NCBI GenBank assembly: GCA_902627635.1
Contig: CACOKA010000009.1
Coordinates: 1 to 33,765, forward strand
Reading direction: 5' to 3'
DNA: 33,765 nt
Source: an uncultured Candidatus Actinomarina sp.
Lineage (GTDB): Bacteria; Actinomycetota; Acidimicrobiia; Actinomarinales; Actinomarinaceae
Each line of letters starts with the position of its first letter. The stretch's first letter is position 1. A program made the translations under genes and the position numbers. The notes below the pieces were generated by a model. The model ran no database searches, was not told where the DNA came from, and worked only from the letters and a program-made list of their open reading frames with translations. Of the stretch, positions 7,642 through 15,476 are shown one piece after another.

Positions 7642-8157
7642 CTAAAGAATTCTCTTTTGTAATGAAACTTCATAATCGTCACTGTACTTTTTTGTATCAA
7701 TTTCAACGAAATTAAATTTTTCATGAAAATTAAAAGATACTTCATTTCTTGAGGGTAGTATATTTATTTCTGCAGTCAGATTTTCAATATTACTCTCTAA
7801 ACAAAATTCAAGAAGTTTATCGTAAATTGATGTTGCTATTCCATTTTTTCTAAATTTGGCATCAATTGCAATTCGGTCGATATACATAAAATTTTTAATT
7901 CGATTTCTAAATTCATTAAAATTTTTATGTTTTAGGTTATACATGAATGATTTAGTTTTTGACGAGTCCTGGAAACAAATGATAAATCCAATAACTTTGT
8001 TTTCATGAATGATACATTTATGAAAATCAGAGTTTTCTACCAAATTTTCAAACTCATCAAAAGTTGTTGTGCCTACATTAGGAACATTGTTTTCATTTAA
8101 AGCATAACACCCATCAACATTTGAATTATCTATAGGTAAAAGCTTGATGTTATCCAT
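7642..8157 (-). CDS. GNAT-family N-acetyltransferase
   Basis: A 171-aa protein with GNAT motif A, visible as the IDRIAIDAKFRKNGIATSIY stretch: a beta strand followed by the acetyl-CoA pyrophosphate-binding loop (R/K)xxGIA and its helix. The preceding strand IIHENKVIGFIICFQD and the later NEVSFNFHEKFNFVE (motif B, the usual xxxFYxxxGF position) fit the fold. The substrate is unknown. It is the first gene of a minus-strand operon and is divergent from the DDAH-family gene across 44 bp. That gap contains a 17-bp palindrome and a TATATT hexamer 7 nt before the ATG. Confidence 0.8.
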   Translation of the reverse strand: MDNIKLLPIDNSNVDGCYALNENNVPNVGTTTFDEFENLVENSDFHKCIIHENKVIGFIICFQDSSKTKSFMYNLKHKNFNEFRNRIKNFMYIDRIAIDAKFRKNGIATSIYDKLLEFCLESNIENLTAEINILPSRNEVSFNFHEKFNFVEIDTKKYSDDYEVSLQKRIL

Positions 8158-8164
8158 GTATGAA

Positions 8165-8170
8165 AATATA
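8165..8170 (-). promoter_or_regulatory. -10-like TATATT before the GNAT gene
   Basis: On the minus strand TATATT ends 7 nt before the ATG at 8157, consistent with a leaderless start. It overlaps the palindrome at 8167-8183, so a protein bound there would block it. Confidence 0.4.
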
Positions 8171-8183
8171 CATTTAATGTATA
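8167..8183. promoter_or_regulatory. 17-bp perfect palindrome in a divergent promoter
   Basis: TATACATT-T-AATGTATA has perfect 8-bp arms around a single central base. It lies midway between the divergent GNAT and DDAH-family genes. A further TATACAT half-site overlaps the DDAH start (8197-8203). Size and position are those of an operator for a dimeric regulator controlling both genes. The alphabet is AT-rich, so chance cannot be fully excluded. Confidence 0.5.
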
Positions 8184-8189
8184 AAATTG

Positions 8190-8195
8190 TAAAAT
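8190..8195 (+). promoter_or_regulatory. -10-like TAAAAT before the DDAH-family gene
   Basis: TAAAAT ends 6 nt before the ATG at 8202, the leaderless spacing seen across the window. It lies just right of the 17-bp palindrome, which occupies about the -35 to -20 region. Confidence 0.4.
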
Positions 8196-8201
8196 ATATA
8201 C

Positions 8202-9002
8202 ATGCAAAATAGCGTTGTCTTAATGAGTTCCCCAGAATATTTTAGAATTGAATATTCAATTAACCCGTGGATGATTGAAGGCGTTGAAGTCAATTTAGAA
8301 CTAGCAAAAGATCAATGGAGTGGACTTAAATCAACTATTGAAAAATGTGGAGCTGAAGTCAAAGTTATTCCAGGAAACACTGTTTATCCTGACTTAGTTT
8401 TTACAGCAAACTCAGGCATAATAAATGAAAAATCAGTTCTTATATCAAACTTTAAATTTCAAGAAAGACAGGGAGAAGAAGTCATTTACGAGAACTGGTT
8501 CAAAAAAAATGGTTATGATGTTGCCCGCATTCCCTCAGAACACAAATTTGAAGGACGAGGAGATGCTTTTGTTTATGGCGAATATTTAATTGGTTCATAT
8601 GGAATTAGAAGTGATAAAGAAGCTTTGATTTATATAGCAGAACAATTTGAACTAACTCCAAAAATTGTGAAGCTAGTAGATGAGAAATTTTATCACCTTG
8701 ATACATGTTTTCAAAAGCTTCCAACAAAAAATAATGATGCAATTTTTTATCCACAAGCATTTGAGGACTCGTCGTTAAATGAATTTTCTGATTTATTTAA
8801 TTTAATTCCTGTAAGTGAAAACGACGCAAACAAACTTGCCTGTAACAGTGTTGTAATAAATCAATCTGTTATTTTTCCATCAGAAGACATAGATATTATT
8901 GAAACCGTTGCTGATTTAGGTTGTAATATAAGGATATCAGATGTTTCGGAATTTCTTAAATCTGGCGGTGCATGTCAGTGTCTTGTAATTACATTACAAT
9001 AA
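8202..9002 (+). CDS. DDAH/arginine-dihydrolase family amidinohydrolase
   Basis: A 266-aa member of the amidinotransferase superfamily (dimethylargininase-like). The family signatures are PDLVFTANSGII (63-74), FEGRGDAF (116-123), the catalytic His in YHLDTCF (H165) and the nucleophilic Cys near the C-terminus in SGGACQCL (C260 by alignment to SGGxxxC). Members hydrolyse guanidino groups of arginine, methylarginines or related compounds to citrulline or ornithine plus an amine or ammonia; which substrate is used here cannot be told. The downstream membrane protein gene begins 4 nt after its stop and may be cotranscribed. Likely role: use of arginine or methylarginine nitrogen. An arginine-dihydrolase activity is an equally good reading. 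Confidence 0.85.
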   Translation: MQNSVVLMSSPEYFRIEYSINPWMIEGVEVNLELAKDQWSGLKSTIEKCGAEVKVIPGNTVYPDLVFTANSGIINEKSVLISNFKFQERQGEEVIYENWFKKNGYDVARIPSEHKFEGRGDAFVYGEYLIGSYGIRSDKEALIYIAEQFELTPKIVKLVDEKFYHLDTCFQKLPTKNNDAIFYPQAFEDSSLNEFSDLFNLIPVSENDANKLACNSVVINQSVIFPSEDIDIIETVADLGCNIRISDVSEFLKSGGACQCLVITLQ

Positions 9003-9006
9003 ATTT

Positions 9007-9444
9007 GTGAGGATTATAAAAGCAATACTTTGGCCAATTAGAAAAGTAATTTTTTTTCCAATTAAAATATTTTTTTACACCGCAGTATTGTTTATCGTCA
9101 TTGTTTTATTTTTTCAATATAGAACAGACTATGGCGTCGATGTTAGTCCACTTTCTGTCAATGAATATGAAAACTGTATCAATGTGATTGAAGACTATGA
9201 AATTACAGTTTCTCTACTTTCTGAATATGTTGAAAAATTAGATAGTGAGCAAAAATCCTTTTTAGAAAGGAATTTACCAAATCCATTAAATGTATTGACT
9301 ACTCCACAGGAGATTTCAAATGATGATTTTAGAAGTGTCCGAACTTTCTTAAAATATTATTTACAGGCTGGTAGATTTCCTGGTCTAAATGGTAAAGCTT
9401 TCTCACCCCAAGCAGCAAGTTTATGTAGAGATGGATTGAGTTAG
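9007..9444 (+). CDS. Small single-pass membrane protein, unknown
   Basis: A 145-aa protein starting with GTG. A basic N-terminus (MRIIKAILWPIRKVIFF) precedes one strong membrane segment (about 19-38). The remaining 105 residues would lie outside the membrane, are mostly acidic and helical, and contain two Cys. I recognise no family. It follows the DDAH-family gene by 4 nt, probably in one operon, without a visible Shine-Dalgarno sequence. Its last 24 bp overlap the 3' end of the convergent YbaK-like gene, so both C-termini are encoded by the same DNA. Confidence 0.65.
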   Translation: MRIIKAILWPIRKVIFFPIKIFFYTAVLFIVIVLFFQYRTDYGVDVSPLSVNEYENCINVIEDYEITVSLLSEYVEKLDSEQKSFLERNLPNPLNVLTTPQEISNDDFRSVRTFLKYYLQAGRFPGLNGKAFSPQAASLCRDGLS

Positions 9445-9912
9445 TTCAACAACCTCTCCACAGGTTAAATCTTTTAAATCAGACGGTTTCAAGAAAAATT
9501 TACTTATCCTATTACCACCACCTATAAAGACTTTATTTCTTAACATCACATTTTTATCAATGTATACCTTAATTTCATCTGGTAACCCAAGAGGACTTAT
9601 TCCTCCATAAATTTGGTTTGTAATTGCCTCAGCTTCATCTCTAGAAGCAAAACTTACTTTTTTTGCGTTTAACAGTTTTTTTGCTCTATGATTTACATCC
9701 AATCTGTCTGATCCCAAAACACAAAATAATGCATAAAATTCTTCTGGTTTTTTTGATTTGAGTAATATTGCATTACAAGAATCTTCAATTTTAAATCCAT
9801 AATGGTCACAAAAACTTTGTGTATCTGAAAACTCATCTTTACACTCGAAAGCTTCAAGTTTTTCTATATTACTTTCAAATATTTTTTCAATTGTTTGATG
9901 TATTTCAATCAT
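9421..9912 (-). CDS. YbaK/ProX-family aminoacyl-tRNA deacylase
   Basis: A 163-aa protein of the YbaK/Cys-tRNA(Pro) deacylase superfamily, which hydrolyses mischarged tRNAs. Supporting features are the central strand NAILLKSKK (candidate catalytic lysine), LDVNHRAKKLL, the family signature YGGISPLGLP (102-111) with following VYID, and the late GGGNRISKFFLKPSDL segment. The length is typical of the stand-alone family. Its 3' end overlaps the convergent membrane-protein gene by 24 bp, and it is divergent from the tryptophanase-like gene over 42 bp. The tRNA specificity is not determinable here. Confidence 0.85.
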   Translation of the reverse strand: MIEIHQTIEKIFESNIEKLEAFECKDEFSDTQSFCDHYGFKIEDSCNAILLKSKKPEEFYALFCVLGSDRLDVNHRAKKLLNAKKVSFASRDEAEAITNQIYGGISPLGLPDEIKVYIDKNVMLRNKVFIGGGNRISKFFLKPSDLKDLTCGEVVELTQSIST

Positions 9913-9916
9913 AAAG

Positions 9917-9932
9917 ATAATGATATCGTTAT
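9917..9932. promoter_or_regulatory. Imperfect palindrome in the ybaK-like/tryptophanase divergent region
   Basis: ATAATGATATCGTTAT is a 16-bp inverted repeat around GATATC with one mismatched pair. It overlaps a TATCAT hexamer that lies 7 nt before the YbaK-like start on the minus strand. Possible operator; weak on its own. Confidence 0.25.
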
Positions 9933-9942
9933 TAAAGTCAGT

Positions 9943-9948
9943 TACAAT
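9943..9948 (+). promoter_or_regulatory. -10-like TACAAT before the tryptophanase-like gene
   Basis: TACAAT ends 6 nt before ATG 9955. This supports ATG 9955 as the true start, rather than the ORF-track start at 9895, and a leaderless transcript. Confidence 0.45.
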
Positions 9949-9954
9949 CTCTGT

Positions 9955-11334
9955 ATGAAGTTCAAGACAATTATTGAACCGTTTAAAATCAAATCTGTAG
10001 AGTCTCTTCCCATAACTACTCCAGAAGAAAGAAAAAGTTTTTTAGAAAGAGAACATTGGAATGTATTTGGTTTGAAATCACAAGAGGTAACTGTTGATTT
10101 ACTGACAGACTCAGGAACAGGTTCAATGTCTTCTGAACAATGGGCTGCGATAATGCGTGGCGATGAGGCATATGCAGGATCTCACTCTTGGCAAAGATTT
10201 CATGATGTTGTTTCAGACCTGACAGGTTATAAACATATAATCCCAACACACCAAGGTAGAGCCAGCGAGAAAATATTAGCAACAGTGACCGTAAAAGAGG
10301 GAGATATAATACCAAGTAATAGTCACTTCGATACAACAAGAGCTAACTTTGAATTCGTAAAAGCAGAACCTGTAGATTTACTTTGTAAAGAAGGATTAGA
10401 CTTACTCTCACCTGCTCCATTTAAAGGGAATATTGATCTTGAAAAGCTTGAAGATATTCTAAAGGAGAAGAGTGAAAAAATTCCTTTTGTTTTGATGACA
10501 ATTACAAACAATACAGGTGGTGGTCAGCCAGTCTCGATGGATAATCTAAAAAATACGAAAAAACTTTGTGAGAAATATAACAAAATGCTTTTATTAGATG
10601 CTTGTAGGTTTGCTGAAAATGCGTGGTTTGTTTCACAGAGAGAAGAAGACTATAAAGATGTAGATATAAGAGAGATAACAAAAGAAGCTTTTAGACTTGC
10701 CGATGGTTGCACAATTAGTTTGAAGAAAGATGGTTTTGGTAATATTGGAGGAATTTTAGCCTTTAATGATGATGAGCTAGCTGAAGCTTCAAGAAACCTT
10801 TTAATTTTGACTGAAGGTTTTCCAACATACGGGGGCCTCGCTGGAAGAGATCTTGATGCACTTGCACAAGGTCTCAAAGAGATTACAGATAAAAATTATC
10901 TTGAATATAGAGCAAGATCGATTTCATATTTGGGCGAAAAAGCTTTGAGTTACGGCATACCAATTGTTCAGCCTGCAGGGGGCCACGCATTATATATAGA
11001 TGCAAAAACTTTTGTACCACACATACCTTCTTATCAATATCCTGGCCATTCAGTTGCATGTGAGATATATTTAATTGGTGGTGTAAGAGCCGTTGAATTA
11101 GGTACTTTGGCATTTGGAGTTGCTGGAGAAAATGGTGAACCAGATAAACCCGCTACTCATGAATTAGTGAGACTTGCAGCTCCGAGAAGAACATATACCC
11201 AAAGCCATTTTGATTATGTAGCTGAAGTTCTTGAAAAATTAGCTAAAAGTAAGGAAAAACTTAAAGGCTATGAAATTATTGAGCAACCAAAACAGTTAAG
11301 ACACTTTACCGCTAAATTAAAACCGCTGAAATGA
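9955..11334 (+). CDS. tnaA: Tryptophanase (beta-eliminating PLP lyase)
   Basis: A 459-aa PLP enzyme of the tryptophanase/tyrosine phenol-lyase family, which cleaves tryptophan to indole, pyruvate and ammonia, or tyrosine to phenol. Seen: the IPTHQGRASEK stretch, the cofactor Asp/Arg region LLLDACRFAENAW, and the Schiff-base lysine in SLKKDGFGNIGG (K258 in this numbering). The C-terminal LRHFTAKL has His where tryptophanases have their substrate-specific His (E. coli H463); tyrosine phenol-lyases have Phe there. GGVRAVELG also resembles tryptophanase, although the NIGG after the lysine is more like tyrosine phenol-lyase. I choose ATG 9955 because the earlier start would overlap the divergent gene and a -10-like box precedes 9955. 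Trp specificity is likely but not proven. Confidence 0.85.
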   Translation: MKFKTIIEPFKIKSVESLPITTPEERKSFLEREHWNVFGLKSQEVTVDLLTDSGTGSMSSEQWAAIMRGDEAYAGSHSWQRFHDVVSDLTGYKHIIPTHQGRASEKILATVTVKEGDIIPSNSHFDTTRANFEFVKAEPVDLLCKEGLDLLSPAPFKGNIDLEKLEDILKEKSEKIPFVLMTITNNTGGGQPVSMDNLKNTKKLCEKYNKMLLLDACRFAENAWFVSQREEDYKDVDIREITKEAFRLADGCTISLKKDGFGNIGGILAFNDDELAEASRNLLILTEGFPTYGGLAGRDLDALAQGLKEITDKNYLEYRARSISYLGEKALSYGIPIVQPAGGHALYIDAKTFVPHIPSYQYPGHSVACEIYLIGGVRAVELGTLAFGVAGENGEPDKPATHELVRLAAPRRTYTQSHFDYVAEVLEKLAKSKEKLKGYEIIEQPKQLRHFTAKLKPLK

Positions 11335-11405
11335 CGATATAAAAAGAATCTCTACAAATCCTTACAAACAACTACTTAAATCTTTATTCTCACAATAAAT
11401 TATTT

Positions 11406-11411
11406 TATAAT
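11406..11411 (+). promoter_or_regulatory. -10 TATAAT before the GH57 gene
   Basis: A perfect TATAAT ends 6 nt before ATG 11418, which places the expected transcription start on the start codon. The 83-bp gap after the tryptophanase gene holds no ORF and no hairpin that I could find. Confidence 0.55.
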
Positions 11412-11417
11412 TGCCAA

Positions 11418-13127
11418 ATGAAAAAGTATTCAATACTGTTGATACTCTTTTTTACTTTTTGTTCACAAACTACAAGTAATGAAACTGTAGAGGAAGCTAT
11501 CATTTCAACAACGGAGTCAATCACTAAAGAATCTGAAGAGACCCCAGAACTTTATGTGATGTTACTATGGCATCAACACCAGCCTTATTATCCAAAAGAC
11601 GATGACGGAAATTTTTCAAAACCATGGGTTAGACTTCACGCAACAAAAGATTATCTTGATATGGTTGAGCTGGTGCAAGATTTTGAAGGTCTGCAGGTTA
11701 CATTTAATTTGACTCCAACATTAATGAATCAGTTAAATGAGCTCTCAAATGGATCTAAGGATATTTATTGGGTTCACACAGAGATTGAAGCTAACAAACT
11801 TACAGATATACAAAAAGATTTTTTAAGGGATAGATTTTTTGATATCAACTCAAGAATTATCAACACATACCCGCGTTATGTTGAGCTAAGAAACCTGAGA
11901 CAAAACCCTCAAGAGTGGACTTTACAGGAATACACCGACCTTCAAGTTCTATTCAACCTTGGATGGACTGATCCAAAATACTTATCAACAGAACCATTAA
12001 ATAAAATTGTAGAAAAAGGTAGCAATTTTTCCGAGGCTGATAAGAAATTAGTTCTAGAAATTCATAAAGAGCTTATTGATAAAGTAATACCTGAGCATCT
12101 TTACGCATATAAAAATAATCACATAGAGCTTATTACAACACCTTTTGCTCATCCCATTCTTCCATTAATACATAACTCAGACTTAGGAAAAATAGGAGAT
12201 ACAACATCAGATTTTCCAAAAAATACATTTAGCTTTGAAGATGATGCAAGAGCCCATGTGAGGAAAGGGAAAGATGTTTTCTTTGAAAATTTTGGACATT
12301 ACCCAAATGGTATGTGGCCTGCTGAGGGAGCTGTTGCCCAGGAAGTTCTAAAATATTTCAATGATGAGGATATTTTCTGGATAGCAACTGGACAAAACCC
12401 TTTAGAGAAATCATTAGATGTAAAAATTCAAAGATGGGTTGGAGGAGTAGCATCAAAGCCAGAATTACTATATAGACCATGGAACACAGTTCTTCCTAAC
12501 GGTGAAACAATACCAATATTTTTTAGAGATAATTACCTATCTGATAAGATGTTTGGTTACTCAGAAAAAAGAACAGATCTCTCTATTCAAGAATTTGAAA
12601 ATACTATTTTAAAATTGCGCGAAAAGACCTCAGATTTAGATTTTATTCCAGTTGTTTCGATAATTGCTGATGGTGAAAATTTTTGGGAAAATTATTCAAA
12701 TGATGGAATCGACTTTTTAAATGGAATGTACACAGTCCTTACTAAGTACGATTGGTTAGAAACTATAACTCCTACTGATTATCTAAAAATGTACGGTGAT
12801 AATTTAGAGACAATTGATGAACTTTATCCTTCATCTTGGTTCCAACCAAATTTTGCAACCTGGATAGGAGAGACGGATGAAAATCGAGCATGGGATCACC
12901 TTTATCAAACTAGGATAGATTTTGAAGAAGCAAAAAAATCAGGTAATTTCTCTGATGAACAAATAAACCAAGCATACGAGTACATGTTGTTAGCGGAAGG
13001 TTCTGATTGGTTTTGGTGGTATGGATTAGATCAAGACTCTTCAGTTGATTATTATTTCGACCAAGCATTTAAAGACTTACTAAGCATGGTTTATGTAAGT
13101 CTTGGTTTGGAAAAACCAAGTTTCTAA
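11418..13127 (+). CDS. Secreted glycoside hydrolase family 57 protein
   Basis: A 569-aa protein with an N-terminal signal sequence ([15 protein letters not shown]). Cys15 could be lipidated, although Phe at -1 is not a canonical lipobox. A low-complexity Thr/Glu stretch follows, then a GH57 domain from about residue 45. GH57 marks: [10 protein letters not shown] (49-58), [17 protein letters not shown], the nucleophile region GMWPAEGAV (E303) and the acid residue region [10 protein letters not shown] (D418). GH57 enzymes act on alpha-glucans (amylase, 4-alpha-glucanotransferase, branching) or alpha-galactosides. An extracytoplasmic location suggests degradation of external or cell-surface alpha-glucan. 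A perfect hairpin lies in the last codons, and its stop overlaps the stop of the convergent DUF1289 gene. Confidence 0.88.
   Translation: MKKYSILLILFFTFCSQTTSNETVEEAIISTTESITKESEETPELYVMLLWHQHQPYYPKDDDGNFSKPWVRLHATKDYLDMVELVQDFEGLQVTFNLTPTLMNQLNELSNGSKDIYWVHTEIEANKLTDIQKDFLRDRFFDINSRIINTYPRYVELRNLRQNPQEWTLQEYTDLQVLFNLGWTDPKYLSTEPLNKIVEKGSNFSEADKKLVLEIHKELIDKVIPEHLYAYKNNHIELITTPFAHPILPLIHNSDLGKIGDTTSDFPKNTFSFEDDARAHVRKGKDVFFENFGHYPNGMWPAEGAVAQEVLKYFNDEDIFWIATGQNPLEKSLDVKIQRWVGGVASKPELLYRPWNTVLPNGETIPIFFRDNYLSDKMFGYSEKRTDLSIQEFENTILKLREKTSDLDFIPVVSIIADGENFWENYSNDGIDFLNGMYTVLTKYDWLETITPTDYLKMYGDNLETIDELYPSSWFQPNFATWIGETDENRAWDHLYQTRIDFEEAKKSGNFSDEQINQAYEYMLLAEGSDWFWWYGLDQDSSVDYYFDQAFKDLLSMVYVSLGLEKPSF
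13101..13120. terminator. Hairpin inside the 3' codons of the GH57 gene
   Basis: CTTGGTTT-GGAA-AAACCAAG is a perfect 8-bp stem with a 4-nt loop, followed on + by TTTCTAATCTT. It ends 4 nt before the overlapping stop codons of two convergent genes, so it can terminate GH57 transcription and, read from the other side, stop transcription from the DUF1289 gene. The T-tract is better on the + side. Confidence 0.6.
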
Positions 13128-13372
13128 TCTTGTAATTTCTGTTTTTTTAAGGGACTTGTTCCAGTTTCAACTTTTTCTTTATATGCTTTGTCAAACGCTT
13201 TACGCTGCCACCCATCCATCCTATTACGACTTGTTTCAATCACTTTTAACTGTTCCTCATCATTGTATTTTGACCATTCTTTGATTTCTTTAGTAGTTCT
13301 CGAACATCCATAACACAAATCAGTATCCGGATCAGTTACACAAACATTAATGCATGGGGAAGTGATACTCAT
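13124..13372 (-). CDS. DUF1289 family small cysteine-motif protein
   Basis: An 82-aa protein with the DUF1289 signature [19 protein letters not shown] followed by RTTKEIKEW. The four cysteines (C7, C11, C20, C23) could bind a metal or Fe-S cluster. The biochemical role of the family is not established to my knowledge. It starts 1 nt after the end of the glycerate kinase gene, so the two form an operon. Its TAG and the TAA of the convergent GH57 gene occupy overlapping bases (cTAa). Confidence 0.88.
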   Translation of the reverse strand: MSITSPCINVCVTDPDTDLCYGCSRTTKEIKEWSKYNDEEQLKVIETSRNRMDGWQRKAFDKAYKEKVETGTSPLKKQKLQD

Positions 13373-13373
13373 C

Positions 13374-14414
13374 TTAATTACTTATCTTCTTAGCCAACTT
13401 ATAGGCCGAGTCTCTCAATGCTTTTTTTGAATCTTTCATACCTTTATTACCTAATTCAAATATATCTGTAAAAATGCTTTCATCATTGTAGTCAAACTTT
13501 CCTCCTAAAAAATAAGAGTGACCCGTATGAAGTTTTAAAATCTCTCCAAGTACTTTTCCACTCATGGATGAAAAATCAAATTTTCCCTCACATAAAATCG
13601 CAATTTCAAAATCATTTATTTTGTTAAATAGTTTTGTCTCGTTCAAAAAGAATTGAGGACCTGAGATTATTTCACATCCAAGAACCTCACCCATTGCAAA
13701 ACTTAAACCGCCAGAGGCACCAGTTCCTTCCTTAAATGGATCTAATGAACTACCCATCTCCTTAGATAGTAAATTGAAAATTCTCTCAACATTTTTTTCT
13801 AAAAATTTAATTTCACCATTTGCCAATCCTTTTTGAGGTCCAAACACTTTAAAAGCATTATTGTCACCAAGTAGTGGAATATTTGTATCGACTATGACTT
13901 TTTTATCAATTTTTTTAAAACTCTCATTAATTTTTATATTATTTATTAAATTAAAATCTTTTGGCTTAGGATCCTGTATTACAATTTCATTATTTAGAAA
14001 ATCGATTCCCATTTTGCTAAGCAGACCTATTCCAGCATCATTTGTTTTAGAACCACCCATTGACAAAATATCTACACCCTCAATAATTTTTGCAAGGCAT
14101 GATGTATTTAAATCTAAAGATAAATCATTAGTGTTTTTGATACCTATCAGCTGAGAGGTTTCAAAATATATATTTTTATTTATTTTTAGAGTCTCGATAG
14201 GTAACCATTTCCCAGAAAAATTTTTTTTCATAGTCATTTCATATGATTCAAATCCGTATTCTTTAAATATTTCTGTTGAGTTCTCACCACCATCTGTGAC
14301 AGGAAAGAATGATGATTTAATATTGTTGTATTTAAATATCTTTTTTACCTCACCAATCACTTCATCGGATGTAAGTGTGCCAGAAAATTTATCAGCAAAT
14401 ACAGCAATTCTCAT
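13374..14414 (-). CDS. Glycerate kinase (GlxK/GarK family)
   Basis: A 346-aa member of the glycerate kinase type 1 family, which phosphorylates D-glycerate to phosphoglycerate with ATP. Seen: the N-terminal FADKFSGTLTSDEV stretch (usual D-KGSLTA-EA), PVTDGGENS (39-47), MGGSKTNDAGIGLLSKMG and GTGASGGLSFAMG. The family usually has 370-380 residues, so this copy is slightly compact, and the first motif reads FSGT rather than the usual FKGS/FKGT. It heads a two-gene minus-strand operon with the DUF1289 gene and is divergent from pntAA. Its product enters lower glycolysis/gluconeogenesis, linking it loosely with PPDK and GAPDH in the same window. Confidence 0.88.
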   Translation of the reverse strand: MRIAVFADKFSGTLTSDEVIGEVKKIFKYNNIKSSFFPVTDGGENSTEIFKEYGFESYEMTMKKNFSGKWLPIETLKINKNIYFETSQLIGIKNTNDLSLDLNTSCLAKIIEGVDILSMGGSKTNDAGIGLLSKMGIDFLNNEIVIQDPKPKDFNLINNIKINESFKKIDKKVIVDTNIPLLGDNNAFKVFGPQKGLANGEIKFLEKNVERIFNLLSKEMGSSLDPFKEGTGASGGLSFAMGEVLGCEIISGPQFFLNETKLFNKINDFEIAILCEGKFDFSSMSGKVLGEILKLHTGHSYFLGGKFDYNDESIFTDIFELGNKGMKDSKKALRDSAYKLAKKISN

Positions 14415-14420
14415 CTTTTA

Positions 14421-14426
14421 AGTTTA
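14421..14426 (-). promoter_or_regulatory. -10-like TAAACT before the glycerate kinase gene
   Basis: Minus-strand TAAACT ends 6 nt before the ATG at 14414, again the leaderless spacing. Confidence 0.35.
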
Positions 14427-14450
14427 TTTATATATAACTCTTAATAGGAA

Positions 14451-14456
14451 TAAAAT
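14451..14456 (+). promoter_or_regulatory. -10-like TAAAAT before pntAA
   Basis: TAAAAT ends 6 nt before ATG 14463. The local sequence is very A-rich, so the exact hexamer is uncertain. AGGA at 14446-14449 is too far upstream (13 nt) for a normal ribosome binding site. Confidence 0.4.
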
Positions 14457-14462
14457 AAAATA

Positions 14463-15476
14463 ATGAATATTGGGTTTTTAACAGATGTTAATGGATACAG
14501 GGCTCCAATACATCCTGAATCGTTTGATAAATATTCTATGGATGTTCATTTAGAAAAAAATATATTTGATTACCTTAATTATCCAAATTCTAAACAAGAA
14601 AACGTAAAGAATATTTCTAAATTAAGTGACTTAGATATTGTTGCCTGTGTAGAAAATATTGAAAATAAAACAATAAAGGATTTAAAAGAAGAGGCAGTCC
14701 TTATTGGTATATTTGATTTTGAAAAGATTGAAGAAATTAAAAATTTAAGACCAGATATCAATATATTAAGTTTCTTCAAACTACCTAGAATTTCAAGAGC
14801 TCAAAATTTAGATGCTCTTTCATCTCAAGCAAACTTACTTGGGTATGCATCAGTTTTAAGAGCTGCAAAAGAGACATCTGATGTAGTACCAATGATGACT
14901 ACTGCTGCAGGAAATATTCAACCTTCTAAGGTCTTGATTTTAGGAGTTGGAGTTGCAGGCCTTCAGGCAATTGCAACTGCAAAAAGACTTGGGGCTAGAG
15001 TGTGGGCTTTCGATATTAGAAAAGAGGCCAAGGACCAAGTGGAGTCTTTAGGTGCTAAATTTGTTGAAGCAAGCACTAAAGCACAAGATAGCGTATACGC
15101 ACAAGAAGTCTCAGAAGAAGAGAACCAGAAAATTCAAGAAGCATTACAGAAACAAGTAATTGATAGTGATATCGTTTTAACATTTGCTCAAATACCAGGA
15201 AAGAAAGCACCTGTCTTGATTGAAAAGTCAACTGTTGAAAACATGAAAGAGAATTCTGTAATTATTGACTTAGCTGCTGGTACAGGTGGAAACTGTGAAG
15301 GCACAGAGGTGGACAAAGTTGTTGAGATTAATGGTGTAAAGATAGTTGGTGAAACAGATATCTTAAACACTGTTAAACACGCAGCTACAAAGCTGTATTC
15401 AGAGAATGTGAGAAATTTAATCGAACTATATATAGAAAATAGTGATGATGAGATTTTTGTGGAGATGAGTTCATAA
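14463..15476 (+). CDS. pntAA: NAD(P) transhydrogenase alpha subunit, part 1
   Basis: A 337-aa soluble NAD(H)-binding domain I of proton-translocating transhydrogenase. Seen: KLPRISRAQNLDALSSQANL (usual RISRAQ-DALSSQA), the NAD Rossmann loop LGVGVAGLQAIATAKRLGA (160-178) with acidic D185 in AFDIRKE, and GGNCEGT near the C-terminus. The usual length is about 380; the shortening is at the N-terminus, where the conserved RRVALTP segment is reduced to GYRAPIHPESFDKY. The TAA shares a base with the ATG of pntAB. The separate AA/AB/B arrangement is that of Rhodospirillum and many actinobacteria. Role: hydride transfer from NADH to NADP+ driven by the proton gradient. Confidence 0.92.
   Translation: MNIGFLTDVNGYRAPIHPESFDKYSMDVHLEKNIFDYLNYPNSKQENVKNISKLSDLDIVACVENIENKTIKDLKEEAVLIGIFDFEKIEEIKNLRPDINILSFFKLPRISRAQNLDALSSQANLLGYASVLRAAKETSDVVPMMTTAAGNIQPSKVLILGVGVAGLQAIATAKRLGARVWAFDIRKEAKDQVESLGAKFVEASTKAQDSVYAQEVSEEENQKIQEALQKQVIDSDIVLTFAQIPGKKAPVLIEKSTVENMKENSVIIDLAAGTGGNCEGTEVDKVVEINGVKIVGETDILNTVKHAATKLYSENVRNLIELYIENSDDEIFVEMSS

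Noticed and set aside
9895-9954. Upstream extension of the tryptophanase-like ORF
   Set aside because: It would overlap the divergent YbaK-like gene start, and the TACAAT box 6 nt before ATG 9955 supports the shorter form.
10016-11113. Several minus-strand ORFs opposite the tryptophanase-like gene
   Set aside because: They are shadows of a conserved PLP-enzyme reading frame, with no domain or start signal.
13102-13284. 60-aa + ORF after GH57
   Set aside because: It overlaps the GH57 end and the conserved antisense DUF1289 gene and has a biased aromatic composition.
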